NCBI RefSeq assembly: GCF_000786105.1 | Contig: NZ_JTEV01000018.1 | Location: forward strand, 59,170-123,169 | Length of the DNA stretch: 64,000 nucleotides | Source of the DNA: Bdellovibrio sp. ArHS | GTDB lineage: Bacteria; Bdellovibrionota; Bdellovibrionia; Bdellovibrionales; Bdellovibrionaceae | Direction: 5' to 3' | Part shown: one piece after another, positions 9,101 to 17,039 of the stretch | Layout: each line of letters starts with the position of its first letter | How positions within the stretch are numbered: position 1 is the stretch's first letter | Made by a program: the position numbers and the translations under genes | The notes under the pieces: generated by a model | What the model saw: only the letters and a program-made list of their open reading frames with translations | What the model was told of the DNA's origin: nothing | Database searches by the model: none

Positions 9101-9492
9101 GCTGGTTCTCGGGACGCCGCGATTACCTGTCTTTCTTGAATGCCCGCCTTTCCGAGGAGGAAATGAGCTCGGCAGCGACACGAGGTCTGATGGTGTGTGA
9201 CGGCGAGATCCGCCAAGAACCGCTGGATATTACCGAGAACTACTACTTGATTGCGCAAGAATCCAACAGCTCACAAATGCAGGACAACGGTGACGCGCGC
9301 AACAGAAACTTCTTTATTGCGCTTCGCTCTAAGAACGACTTCAATCGCTTCGTTTTGGCAATGAAGGGCGACGCGAAAATGCCTACCACTGCGACCAAAG
9401 AAGAAGATCCAGCAGCGCAAGCAGCGCAGATGATGGAGCAGTTGTTCCAGATGTCGGGCCCGGCTTATCCGGGAACCTTCTTGGCCCATTAA
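6127..9492 (+). CDS. Giant bimodular lipoprotein, function unknown
   Basis: This 1121-residue lipoprotein has signal peptide and lipobox LSTVLAAC (acylated Cys 24). GGAG lies 7 nt before ATG 6127, inside the end of the upstream barrel gene. Two related modules are visible: residues ~68-155 and ~420-512 share an early AC-K/R, a C-x2-W-x-E-x-I-x-F core, LG-L/M and a terminal NPW; each is followed by a longer beta-rich region. A helical, charged stretch (~740-800) follows, then a Ser/Thr-rich alternating segment at ~884-975 (TVGTSFSLSTSHQT... SVSDSNSASNSISV) that looks like long amphipathic beta-hairpins. The C-terminus is Met/Gln-rich. No known family is recognised. The coupled barrel gene suggests an outer-membrane assembly. 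Confidence 0.8.
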   Translation: MQTSKMNLVKALLGLSLSTVLAACNLPAPKDKESENTTAATFTAQAMADKSKALEVRVSGDFALPSSKIFNLQACLKDVAYDKVIAGHDFLIEETNTKVTSDKAGCLTWAEKIAFNFLGESQYIRIERKIKGLGLHKGVQKVAFAINPWSHGENLSPVLNPDDGNSIPALVNGAEESTKALKGFSAENKMTTRPLWVEDGRLFVTEQSLTSAGVQLLVEMRPAPALQLTKMNGEMVLYPLKAGSFKARLKIIHVYQQNGQEIRRLLSESPVMDVKMENASLGVKSVMSLPAIPTRGQLMLGLELDPVQAPQGLTGFNGIYLLGEYDQIKGASFLRLNTLVAQTKDFKIASYINSTMAEVAQKTTPVIAGAPSTTTADMGTKAAPEVVFDSDTYQKPKIEVSQLEFRFIRVGQEKTATREVFYTVRACVRNGLDQKNTRAHSFKVTKYRQSESETPVSVTVKTDNNSCINWDESITFKYFDCQRYLKGFVQIENADLGMNEKLDIIVNPWESMGVLARDMRYVDQSEKLILSCSQENRPRTQLLVEGFSYNTLSYNYNVDSLLNLTVTKKIQVKMEPRLLVYSSLAHGRGESERLRDGIYLLKMAIVQNRDYDSNNSYVAGAQKLMTVMSGQINTDVTLQTQDLKALGNRNNMLVEIYPVDEQKITLDGSALRLKDETASLDSAIDTTTGLETPTFIGPITLNIDEASRPLRVMEASSINAYLLNGQGDNANNGKFVINKIVAEGQKIALEKRQRMQARADKNQFAKENNLEVINLKTADEKAPLVKALIGSSQLDERLLVTKADLKELLEKGGLTPATAQKLCAFWASDYFRTLHADKGGVIYDNSRMGFGMDCYNLARKDPKRFFQIEKHVMVKEVAGSQFQKGFNQGLTVGTSFSLSTSHQTTKSRSTSISTKLGLSKKFLDLFSVGVDLSYTLSWSVSDSNSASNSISVNTSTSMTVQQNVFKVRVNKHEQCAIVRLNPVLFMKDPNAGWFSGRRDYLSFLNARLSEEEMSSAATRGLMVCDGEIRQEPLDITENYYLIAQESNSSQMQDNGDARNRNFFIALRSKNDFNRFVLAMKGDAKMPTTATKEEDPAAQAAQMMEQLFQMSGPAYPGTFLAH

Positions 9493-9520
9493 ACGGCACC
9501 ACTTGTCTCAGGTTATTGGT

Positions 9521-10258
9521 TCAGTTTAAAAAGTGTTTTTCTAAGAATTCAAGGCTGCGGATGCCGAACCAGGAATAAGACTCCCCGTTCACCACAGCCC
9601 CTTCGATGCCGAGCCCTTTAAGCTCGGCTATTTTTTTATGAAATGGAAACGGCTCTGAAGAAAATAAGAAAAACGCGTCTTTCATCTCGTCATCTTCAAC
9701 GACCGGATACTTTTCGCCTTCAGGAAATTCCACCAGCGTCGCGCCCAATTTCTCGAGGACGGAACCGATGTAGGTTTCGCGTGTGACAGCCATCCACGGC
9801 TTCTTCCAGATCATGTACATCACCTTGTCATAGGAACGTGACGGTGGTTTCACCCACTCCATAAAGTCGGGAATTTTTTGAAAATCCCACTGGCGCGGTG
9901 GCGCCTCTAGAATATCCAGACACTTGACGGACCACTCCATCAGCGCCGCATTCTCAAAATGCTCTCCCAAACGCGAAAGCTCACTTTGCAGATTCGCAAG
10001 TGACGAGACATGTGTCGCCAAGTAAGGAACCGGGCATTCTTCAGCCATTGCCAAAGGATTTTCTTCCTGATCCAGAAGAACCAAGTCTGGTTTCAAATCC
10101 ATCACCAGATCCCACGACACTTCTTTGGTTCCGCCGACGATCGGAATATTGGTGATCATCTGTGGTGGATGGATACAGAAACGCGTGCGTCCAACGACGT
10201 TGACACCTGCTCTTAATAACGTCTCCGTCCATGACGGAACCATACTCACCACTCGCAT
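9521..10258 (-). CDS. BtuF-like helical-backbone metal receptor without signal peptide
   Basis: A 245-residue protein with the two-lobe pattern of BtuF/FhuD-type periplasmic-binding domains: VVSMVPSWTETLLRAG at the N-terminus, IPIVGGTKEVSWDLVMDLKPDLVLLD at the end of the first motif, and a long linking helix. Family members bind cobalamin or iron complexes. Here there is no signal peptide: the chain starts directly with MRVVSMVPSW, so it is probably cytoplasmic and not a transporter component. No btuC/btuD genes are nearby. Ligand unknown; a cytosolic corrinoid or metal chaperone or sensor are possibilities. It converges with the giant lipoprotein gene, 28 bp apart. Confidence 0.7.
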   Translation of the reverse strand: MRVVSMVPSWTETLLRAGVNVVGRTRFCIHPPQMITNIPIVGGTKEVSWDLVMDLKPDLVLLDQEENPLAMAEECPVPYLATHVSSLANLQSELSRLGEHFENAALMEWSVKCLDILEAPPRQWDFQKIPDFMEWVKPPSRSYDKVMYMIWKKPWMAVTRETYIGSVLEKLGATLVEFPEGEKYPVVEDDEMKDAFFLFSSEPFPFHKKIAELKGLGIEGAVVNGESYSWFGIRSLEFLEKHFLN

Positions 10259-10361
10259 TAAAACCTCTCTAGACAGATTACCCGCCGAGCCAAATTGAAG
10301 TCAAACTTGACCGTCCCAGCGGCTCAGCAGACTATAGGCCCCTAACTTTGTGAGGTATTTT

Positions 10362-11654
10362 ATGACGCAACTTTTCCCACTTCGTGAAAAACCAGCTTTG
10401 AGTGCTTACAAAAAAGGCGATGTTCTTGTGCTTTTTGGCGAGCTTTTTTCACGCGGTTACGCCAACGGTTTGGTCGAAGAAGCTGAACGTCGTGGAATGA
10501 CCATCATCCGTGCGACTGTAGGACGTCGTGAAAAAGACGGTTCTTTACGTGCTTTGACAGCCGAAGAAACCGCCAACATCCCCCAGCCTTTCATCAATAT
10601 CCCTTTGGAAGCGGGCTTCGATATGGACGCGGCGGCCAATGGCGTGACTCCTTGCGACCAGCTTAAAGACATCAAGTTGAGTGACTGGGACAAAGCCGCA
10701 TTAGATTGGAAGGCCATCGACGAAGCACAACAAAATGGCGTGGCGCGCTTTAAGAAAAACACCGAACTTTTCATGACGGAACTTGAAAAGCATGTTCCGG
10801 CAGGGGCCAATGTTCTATTTGCGCACTTAATGGCTGGAGGTGTTCCTCGCACAAAAATCATCATGCCACTTTTGAACCGCGCGTTCAAAGGAACCGGAGA
10901 TCGCCATATCTCGACGCAAGCTTTGTTGGATTCTCAAATCGGGCAACTCTGCTTAAAAAACTTTAACGAAGTCACGGCGGAAACCTTCCGTCACTTGATC
11001 GAGATTTCCGCCCCGCTTCGCAAGCAGTGGGAATCTCAAGGGGCACATGTTTCTTACACAGCTTATGGCTATCATGGAACGGAAGTGATGATCGACACCC
11101 ACTACCAGTGGCAAACCTACACCTGTTATTTCCAAGGCTGGGCGAAAATGGCCTTGGAAAAACACGCCGAAAACTTCTTCAAACAAGGCGTTCACTGCTG
11201 TGTCTACAACTGCCCAGAGATTTTGACGAACTCCAGTTCCGTCTTTCAAGGGGTTGAAGTATCACTTTACCCTTTGCTTGCAGCTATTCAGAAAGACGCT
11301 GGAGATAAAAAACACGCCGAACAAGTTTTAAGCGACTGCAAAAAACTTTTAAAGGACGACGTGACTTTTGCGCACATCAAGTCTTTCACTGACGATTATC
11401 TAAAAAACCCACTGACTTTGGAGTTCACGAACTACGCAAAGTGGCCTCAGCACTCTCGCCAGGATCAAATGGAGTACATGCTTAAAAGCTCGGATTATCT
11501 TTTCTCGCTACACAAAGATGAAAAGAATCTGATCACGGCCGTTTTGAGCGAAGTGGTGTTTAAATCCTGTGGTTACGTGATGCTTCATGATTCATGGCAA
11601 CCGAAAGCACCGGTCGCTTGGATTGGCCACGATCTAGTAGCACGCTGTATGTAA
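10362..11654 (+). CDS. Conserved protein, possibly FabMG-like enoyl reductase
   Basis: A 430-residue soluble protein. I prefer ATG 10362, which has GTGAGG 6 nt upstream, over a GTG at 10350 formed by that site. The N-terminus KKGDVLVLFGELFSRGYANGLVEEAERRG looks like a Rossmann-type first strand and glycine loop of the SDR superfamily, and a Y-F-Q-G-W-A-K-M-A-L-E stretch (~residue 250) recalls the Tyr/Lys active site of FabI-type enoyl reductases. The length is well above a standard SDR (~260) and would fit the extended FabMG group of enoyl-ACP reductase-like proteins, but this is from memory and uncertain. It is followed after 1 bp by a metallo-hydrolase gene, so they are co-expressed. Confidence 0.45.
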   Translation: MTQLFPLREKPALSAYKKGDVLVLFGELFSRGYANGLVEEAERRGMTIIRATVGRREKDGSLRALTAEETANIPQPFINIPLEAGFDMDAAANGVTPCDQLKDIKLSDWDKAALDWKAIDEAQQNGVARFKKNTELFMTELEKHVPAGANVLFAHLMAGGVPRTKIIMPLLNRAFKGTGDRHISTQALLDSQIGQLCLKNFNEVTAETFRHLIEISAPLRKQWESQGAHVSYTAYGYHGTEVMIDTHYQWQTYTCYFQGWAKMALEKHAENFFKQGVHCCVYNCPEILTNSSSVFQGVEVSLYPLLAAIQKDAGDKKHAEQVLSDCKKLLKDDVTFAHIKSFTDDYLKNPLTLEFTNYAKWPQHSRQDQMEYMLKSSDYLFSLHKDEKNLITAVLSEVVFKSCGYVMLHDSWQPKAPVAWIGHDLVARCM

Positions 11655-11655
11655 T

Positions 11656-12498
11656 ATGTCGGTACAAGCGGGAGAAAGCTGGAGCTATTCCAAATTCAAA
11701 TTCCATGGACTATCGCTGTCGGGCATCCGCACAGCGATAGCTATGCCTGAACTTTCTTTAAGCTTTGATGTTGCTCAAGGCTACCCATATCTTTTAAACC
11801 TCAAGCAGTACTTCATCACCCACGGCCACCTGGATCATGCGGCCGGTGTTCCTTATATCATCTCTCAGAAAGCCATGAACTCTCAAGAGCCGGGAAAGTT
11901 CTATATGCCACCCTCGCTGGTGGAACCTTTAGACAAAATCATGAAGCTGTGGGAGCAGATCGAAGGACATCAGTACCGCTACGAGTTCATTCCCGTTCAG
12001 CCCGATGAAGAGTTTAAAATCAACGGCAACACCTATGTAAAAGTATTTCCCACGGCTCACCGTATCGAGTCTTACGGCTACACGGTTTTTGAAACGGTCA
12101 AAAAGCTAAAGAAGGAATACGTCGGACTAAGCCACGACGAGATCGTCGCTTTGCGACGCCAACATATTCAGGTCAATGAAGTGCAACACATCCCGATGGT
12201 CAGTTTCACCGGTGACACGCAAATCGAGTTTCTGGATACCCGCGACTGGGTGAAAAAATCAAAGATCCTTTTCCTAGAGGCCACTTATCTGGACGAAAGA
12301 AAAACCATCGCTCAAGCCCGCCAATGGGGCCACACCCACATCGATGAAATCGTTCCCCGCCTAGACGAAATCGAAAGCGAACAAATCGTCTTCATTCACG
12401 CCTCCAGCCGCTACAGCGACAAAGAAGCCCTGCGCCTTCTGCACAAAAAAGTCCCACAACGCTTCCACAACAGAGTCCTCCTCTATCCCGGCCGCTAA
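11656..12498 (+). CDS. Metallo-beta-lactamase-fold hydrolase (RNase Z-like)
   Basis: This 280-residue protein carries the binuclear-metal motif THGHLDH (His56, His58, Asp60, His61), a later FPTAHR histidine, SFTGDTQIEF (bridging Asp) and the C-terminal FIHASSRY histidine, the order found in the RNase Z/ElaC branch of the superfamily. It is shorter than ElaC (~305) and lacks an obvious exosite arm, so a role in tRNA 3' processing is uncertain. It begins 1 bp after the stop of the upstream gene. The substrate is unknown. Confidence 0.8.
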   Translation: MSVQAGESWSYSKFKFHGLSLSGIRTAIAMPELSLSFDVAQGYPYLLNLKQYFITHGHLDHAAGVPYIISQKAMNSQEPGKFYMPPSLVEPLDKIMKLWEQIEGHQYRYEFIPVQPDEEFKINGNTYVKVFPTAHRIESYGYTVFETVKKLKKEYVGLSHDEIVALRRQHIQVNEVQHIPMVSFTGDTQIEFLDTRDWVKKSKILFLEATYLDERKTIAQARQWGHTHIDEIVPRLDEIESEQIVFIHASSRYSDKEALRLLHKKVPQRFHNRVLLYPGR

Positions 12499-12519
12499 AA
12501 AAAACACAGTTTTTACCGA

Positions 12520-12664
12520 TTGCCTGAGGGAGCGGACTTAAATTGAGTCCGCAGTGAAGGGCCTTCAGCGGGCCAGGATGGCCGAACCGGCGAAGCCGGC
12601 GCTGATGAGCCACGACGGCGTGCCCGAACGAAGCGACTCAATTTAAGTCCGCTCCCTCAGGCAA
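12520..12664. repeat. 30-bp perfect inverted repeat enclosing structured GC-rich core
   Basis: Arms 12520-12549 and 12635-12664 are perfect reverse complements over 30 bp (TTGCCTGAGGGAGCGGACTT... to its complement). The 85-bp interior holds three further small hairpins: GAAG-GGC-CTTC, GGCC-AGGA-TGGCC and CCGGC-GAA-GCCGG. It fills the whole gap between two converging genes (stops at 12498 and 12678). It has no long T-run, so it is not a simple terminator. It resembles REP/BIME or MITE-type intergenic elements, or a structured RNA. Whether it recurs elsewhere in the genome cannot be seen here. Confidence 0.75.
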
Positions 12665-12677
12665 CCGCGTTCAAAAA

Positions 12678-13391
12678 CTAAAACATGTCGTTTAAACCCA
12701 TCCAGATCTTACGACTCTTGGATTTTTTATTGCGCAAATAATCCACCCATTCCTGAGGAGATCTTTTTTGCCAATTCTCGGCCAGATTCGCGGCGAAGAT
12801 CAAAGGGCTGTAGCCTTGCCCGATATGATCCTTGGGAGGACGAAGAGCCGTCAACATCTCAGGACCATAAAAACCGGTAGGAACCAAGCGATCGCGCTCA
12901 CCCAATTCTCCAATAATCAGAGCACCAGGAACTTGCCCCAGCACCGTGCGACTTAAAGGACCTGAAGATTCAGAAACAGGTGGCACTCCGGCAGATCCCA
13001 CGATCACCAAACCTGCCGCTGCTTTCTTGCTTAAAATCTGCACGAGTTCTTTGTTCGTGTCGGTGACTTTCATATTGAAATCAAAAAACACAAAGCTTGT
13101 GCCTTCTGGCAAAGAAGTGATGCGTTCCTGCAAAGCTTCAACATCCACTTCGCCTTGCGAGTCATAAGGCGTGTAATTCACCAGTTCACAACTTTTGCAA
13201 GGACGTGATTGTTCGGCAAAGAAAGGTTTAATCTTACTATCGAACTCGGCCGCTTTTTGCTGACCAAAGTAAATCACTGTGGTTTTTCCATTTGGAAGTG
13301 CTGCCTGAGCCCATGTCGCTCCGCAAGAGGCTAAAACCAAAAAACTTCCCGCCAAAATTTTTTTAAAATTCCATAGATTGCACGTAGTCAT
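12678..13391 (-). CDS. Exported protein of unknown function
   Basis: A 237-residue protein from ATG 13391; a longer start at 13451 would prepend 20 residues that do not fit a signal peptide and would reach into the divergent promoter region. The N-terminus FKKILAGSFLVLASCGATWAQA is a signal peptide, with LASC as a possible lipobox. The mature part has alternating strand/helix pattern (KTTVIYFGQQ, TSFVFFDFNMKVTD, AGLVIVGSAGVPP, GALIIGELGERD) like a caspase/hydrolase or flavodoxin-like Rossmann fold, plus a CKSC motif. I recognise no specific family. The divergent cardiolipin synthase gene starts 68 bp away. Confidence 0.65.
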   Translation of the reverse strand: MTTCNLWNFKKILAGSFLVLASCGATWAQAALPNGKTTVIYFGQQKAAEFDSKIKPFFAEQSRPCKSCELVNYTPYDSQGEVDVEALQERITSLPEGTSFVFFDFNMKVTDTNKELVQILSKKAAAGLVIVGSAGVPPVSESSGPLSRTVLGQVPGALIIGELGERDRLVPTGFYGPEMLTALRPPKDHIGQGYSPLIFAANLAENWQKRSPQEWVDYLRNKKSKSRKIWMGLNDMF

Positions 13392-13458
13392 AAAGGCAGT
13401 TTGCCCCCACCCCCGCTTTGCTGTCGACTTTTTTAATAATTTATTGAACAATCGACAT

Positions 13459-14601
13459 ATGGAGTCATGGAGTCAAGTTCGCATATTTCATTCTGGTGAC
13501 GAGTACTACCAGAGCCTCCTCGAGGATATTCGTGGTGCCCAACGCAGCATCACGATCGAGTCCTATATTTTCGCTGTAGATAAACTGACAACGCCCTTGA
13601 TCGAAGAACTGGGAAGGGCCCGCCAGCGCGGCTGCAACGTGAAAGTGGTGGTCGACGGATTTGGCTCTTACTATTACATTCTTCAGTTAGACCGTCTGTT
13701 TTCCCAACAGGGCATCGAGTTTCGTGTCTTTCATCCGTTTCCTTATCCGCTGCTGTGGGCGCGAAGTCTTTTTTCCAAGTATTCCCTGAATCGAAGTTTC
13801 CTGATGAAGCATATGAATCGTCGCAACCATCGTAAGATCGCGATCATCGACGAGAAGCGGGCCTATCTGGGAAGCTTCAACTTCATTCAAGATCATTGCG
13901 CCAGCATTGTCGGTCCGCGCGCCTGGCGGGACACCGGAGTTTGGGTCGAAGGCGAAGCGATCACGCGCTTGGTTTTGGCTTTTCAGATCAGCTATTTGCG
14001 CACCTACATCAAAGGAATGTTAAACTGGGTGGGCCGCTGGCGCGTACGGGAAGAACCCTTTGAAAAAATTCTTCGTTTAAATACCACTCAGCGCACGCGA
14101 CGCCGTCTGTATCGTGACTTGCTCCATCGGATTGCTTCGGCCAACCAGCGCCTGTACATCACAACGGCGTACTTTCTACCGAAAAGGTCTTTACTGCGGG
14201 CTTTACTTAAAGCCGCTCGCCGTGGCGTGGACGTGAAGATTCTGATTCCCGGAAAGTCCGACGTGCCCGTCGTGAAATGGGCGGCCTTTTACATCGTCAA
14301 ATTTTTGTTACAAAAGCGCATTCCTATCTACGAATATCAAGCCACGATTCTGCACGCAAAAACGATGATTTTAGACGACGAAGCCTTCATCGGTTCTTTC
14401 AACCTTAACCATCGCAGCTTACTGCATGACCTTGAAGTGGAAGTTGTTCTGAACGATGCTACTAGCCTTCGCAATATGACTCAGCAATGGGAAATAGACT
14501 TGGCAAACGCAAAGCTCGTTTCTGAAAAGGATCTGTCCGAAAGATCTTGGTTGGTCCGAATCGTTTACAATATCGCCTTCCGCCTGCGTTATATGCTGTA
14601 G
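13459..14601 (+). CDS. Phospholipase D family cardiolipin synthase
   Basis: A 380-residue protein with two HKD motifs: NHRKIAIID (His124, Lys126, Asp131) followed by YLGSFNF, and LHAKTMILD (His299, Lys301, Asp306) followed by FIGSFNLNH. This is the arrangement of ClsB-type cardiolipin synthases, which join two phospholipids (phosphatidylglycerol, or PG plus PE) by phosphatidyl transfer. There is no N-terminal double membrane anchor as in ClsA; amphipathic Arg-rich segments probably bind it to the membrane. I chose ATG 13459; a frame extension to 13378 runs over the divergent gene. No strong ribosome-binding site is visible. Confidence 0.85.
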   Translation: MESWSQVRIFHSGDEYYQSLLEDIRGAQRSITIESYIFAVDKLTTPLIEELGRARQRGCNVKVVVDGFGSYYYILQLDRLFSQQGIEFRVFHPFPYPLLWARSLFSKYSLNRSFLMKHMNRRNHRKIAIIDEKRAYLGSFNFIQDHCASIVGPRAWRDTGVWVEGEAITRLVLAFQISYLRTYIKGMLNWVGRWRVREEPFEKILRLNTTQRTRRRLYRDLLHRIASANQRLYITTAYFLPKRSLLRALLKAARRGVDVKILIPGKSDVPVVKWAAFYIVKFLLQKRIPIYEYQATILHAKTMILDDEAFIGSFNLNHRSLLHDLEVEVVLNDATSLRNMTQQWEIDLANAKLVSEKDLSERSWLVRIVYNIAFRLRYML

Positions 14602-14649
14602 AAGTCATTTTGTTTTGACCCAGCCCCTTGAATTGGCGATTCTTAAGAC

Positions 14650-15252
14650 ATGAACTCATTTGTCAAAATAGCAATTACTGGTGGCCCCTCTGGCGGCAAA
14701 ACGACTTTGATTGAAGCTTTAAAAAAAGAATTGGGACAAAAGTGTGCGGTGGTGCCTGAAGCGGCCAGCATTCTTTATCGCGGCGGCTTTCCGCGCTACA
14801 AGGAAGCCCAAGGCGTGGTTCATGCGCAAAAGGCTATTTATTATACACAACGCGAACTGGAAGAGATGATTTCGACTTTGAGTCAGAAAGCTTTGGTAGT
14901 CTGCGATCGCGGCTCTTTGGATGCCATCGCCTATTGGCCCGGTAATCCCGACGAGTTTTTCGGCCTAGTCCACAGCTCTATTGAAAATGAAATTGCCCGC
15001 TACGACTGGGTGATTCATCTGGACACAGCATCGGCGGATTACTATGACACAACAAACACCCTGCGTACGGAAACGTTCCAAGAGGCCTGGGACTTGAATA
15101 CGAAAATTAAAAAGGCCTGGGAAAAACATCCGCGTCGCGTGGTGATAACTCACAACGAAGATTTCCTTTCAAAGATGACGACGTCTCTTTCTGTCATTCG
15201 CGCTATCATGGCTCATAAAAGCGCCGAGGAAATAAAAAAGGAGCTTTTATAA
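14650..15252 (+). CDS. P-loop ATPase/kinase-like protein (AAA_28)
   Basis: A 200-residue soluble protein with a Walker A loop at the N-terminus (GGPSGGKTTLIEAL, residues ~11-24), a Walker B-like LVVCDRGSLDAIAYW, and VIHLD as a core strand. This matches the AAA_28/NadR-like family of small nucleotide-dependent kinases, which phosphorylate small molecules; the substrate here is unknown. The next gene starts within its stop codon (TAATG) with AAGGAGC just upstream, so the two are coupled, although the partner is an outer-membrane protein and no functional link is obvious. Confidence 0.75.
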   Translation: MNSFVKIAITGGPSGGKTTLIEALKKELGQKCAVVPEAASILYRGGFPRYKEAQGVVHAQKAIYYTQRELEEMISTLSQKALVVCDRGSLDAIAYWPGNPDEFFGLVHSSIENEIARYDWVIHLDTASADYYDTTNTLRTETFQEAWDLNTKIKKAWEKHPRRVVITHNEDFLSKMTTSLSVIRAIMAHKSAEEIKKELL

Positions 15253-17027
15253 TGAATAAATGTCTGCTTGCTTTGCTTTGTCTTTTCACGTCCGTGGTTA
15301 CGCAAGCCCAACCCCGTCCAAGCAAATTAAAGCCCCTGTACTTCCAAGCAGACAAAAACAATCTGCAGGTTCTTCCGCAAAGATTCGAATACACTCTCTT
15401 AGATGAGGACCGTCTGAAAATCGGTGATATTCTGATCGACACCACACAAATCACCTTTCAGGTAGAACCTTCTCAGCAAAAAGGCCTTTATCGCATCCGC
15501 TTCACCTGGCCCGCCGGGCTTATCAACGACGGCGAACTTGCCGTCAAAAACAATTCTGGAAAAGCCATATTCAGCACCGTTCTGACAAAAGAAAACATCA
15601 CCATCACGGACGGAGCCTCGGCGACTTCAGAAGAAGAACACCTGCGGTCTCAAGTCGCCACTTTTTCGGCGGACGGCATCGAAGCCTCGTTAGTCGATGA
15701 CATGAAGTATTTTCCCTTCATGAGTTTCTGTATTTACCGTGAAAGTGATGAAACACGCATCTACATGTGTTCCAAAGAGCTTTACCTGAGTTCGCAACAA
15801 GGGCAAATGGTGGTAAAGACCCGCTCAAGTGCAAAGAAATCCGCGCAGGTCGAAATCAACGGAAAAATCGTCGGCAATCAAGGTCTCATTTATCTTAACG
15901 ACCGCAGCGAAAATGTGGCCTTCAAAGCTCAAACTCAAACCGGCGCCTTCTTTGAAATCGAGACCAGAAAAAAGGATGTCGATTTTAAGGACGTGGTGGT
16001 TTCCGACGATGGCACCCGTATTATTCTGACAGCTTCAGGGGCCGAACCGGTGGACGAAAAGAAAGTAAAAAAACTTTCCGAGACGGATTGGCAGATCTCT
16101 CTTTCAAAAAATCGCCCTGTTCTTTATCTGAAAGGCGACGGCGACATTCCCATGCGCCAAGAATTTTACGTCCGCGGAGACTTGCCTAAAGCAAAAAACC
16201 GTCCGTATCTTTCGGCGAAATCAGTATCTCGCACTTATGCTTCTCGTCTGAGCTTTATGGGTATCAGCCCCGAAGGGGTGCAAATCAAACCTCTTGAAAA
16301 GGACGCAGATTCTGAATTTACTTCCTTAAAAAAGAATCAGTTTCAGTGGATCGTATCGGGAATTCCTGCAGGTATTGAAACTCGTCGCTATTTAAACGTG
16401 CAAGCCGATGGACAAAATTTCGTCGCTGGTTATGACGTCTTTCGCGGTCAACCTTTTGGTTTAGGCTTAGGAGCGTCTTATCAGACGCCTTCCGGTATCG
16501 CATTTGGTGCGGTCGAATTTCAGTGGTGGTTTGAAAACTTTCTGTTCATAAATGCAGATTGGTCACGCTTCAAATGGGGTCTTGCGGTGGAACGACTTCA
16601 GCACTTCACGGAAAAAGAGGACGTCGCGAAAGTTGATTTCACGACGGTCGAGCTGAAGTGGCGTGCCCAGGAGGGCTTCAATCTGATTGATGCCACATGG
16701 GGACTGACTTTGCCACTGCAGATGGTTCAGGGTGAAAGCGCCAGCGCCACGGCTTACGGTCTGGGCGCCTTCTGGATTCAAAAGCCACGCTGGATGAAGT
16801 CTTTTATGCATTGGACGGAATATCGACTTCAGTACTTCGCGGGTTCTTCAGGCAGCGATTTCAAATTGTCTTCCGCTTATAATCTAAAAGCTCTTGCCTA
16901 CTACCAGTTCAGCGCTGACTGGTATGCGCGTTATGGCTTGGGTTTGAGCGATTACAAATATGATCCAGCGGCCGCCAAAGAAGAAATGCAGATTGATTTG
17001 AATATCGGTCTTTTCTGGAAGTTTTAA
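15252..17027 (+). CDS. Outer-membrane barrel protein with large N-terminal domain (paralogue of 52279-54336)
   Basis: A 591-residue exported protein (signal peptide MNKCLLALLCLFTSVVTQA). The first ~390 residues are beta-rich and periplasmic or surface-exposed; the last ~200 (FGLGLGASYQTPSG to GLFWKF) are alternating strands ending in Phe, typical of an outer-membrane barrel. It shares order and motifs with the protein at 52279-54336: LKIGDILIDTTQITF / LKIGNVALNEKNFFF, a RYLNVQADGQ / SYLNVTMDGK block, QWWFENFLFINADW / QWFEDLFGWTNYW, and an aromatic C-terminus. The two form a paralogous family I cannot name. It is coupled to the ATPase gene upstream (TAATG). Confidence 0.75.
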   Translation: MNKCLLALLCLFTSVVTQAQPRPSKLKPLYFQADKNNLQVLPQRFEYTLLDEDRLKIGDILIDTTQITFQVEPSQQKGLYRIRFTWPAGLINDGELAVKNNSGKAIFSTVLTKENITITDGASATSEEEHLRSQVATFSADGIEASLVDDMKYFPFMSFCIYRESDETRIYMCSKELYLSSQQGQMVVKTRSSAKKSAQVEINGKIVGNQGLIYLNDRSENVAFKAQTQTGAFFEIETRKKDVDFKDVVVSDDGTRIILTASGAEPVDEKKVKKLSETDWQISLSKNRPVLYLKGDGDIPMRQEFYVRGDLPKAKNRPYLSAKSVSRTYASRLSFMGISPEGVQIKPLEKDADSEFTSLKKNQFQWIVSGIPAGIETRRYLNVQADGQNFVAGYDVFRGQPFGLGLGASYQTPSGIAFGAVEFQWWFENFLFINADWSRFKWGLAVERLQHFTEKEDVAKVDFTTVELKWRAQEGFNLIDATWGLTLPLQMVQGESASATAYGLGAFWIQKPRWMKSFMHWTEYRLQYFAGSSGSDFKLSSAYNLKALAYYQFSADWYARYGLGLSDYKYDPAAAKEEMQIDLNIGLFWKF

Positions 17028-17039
17028 ATTTTGCGAAAA

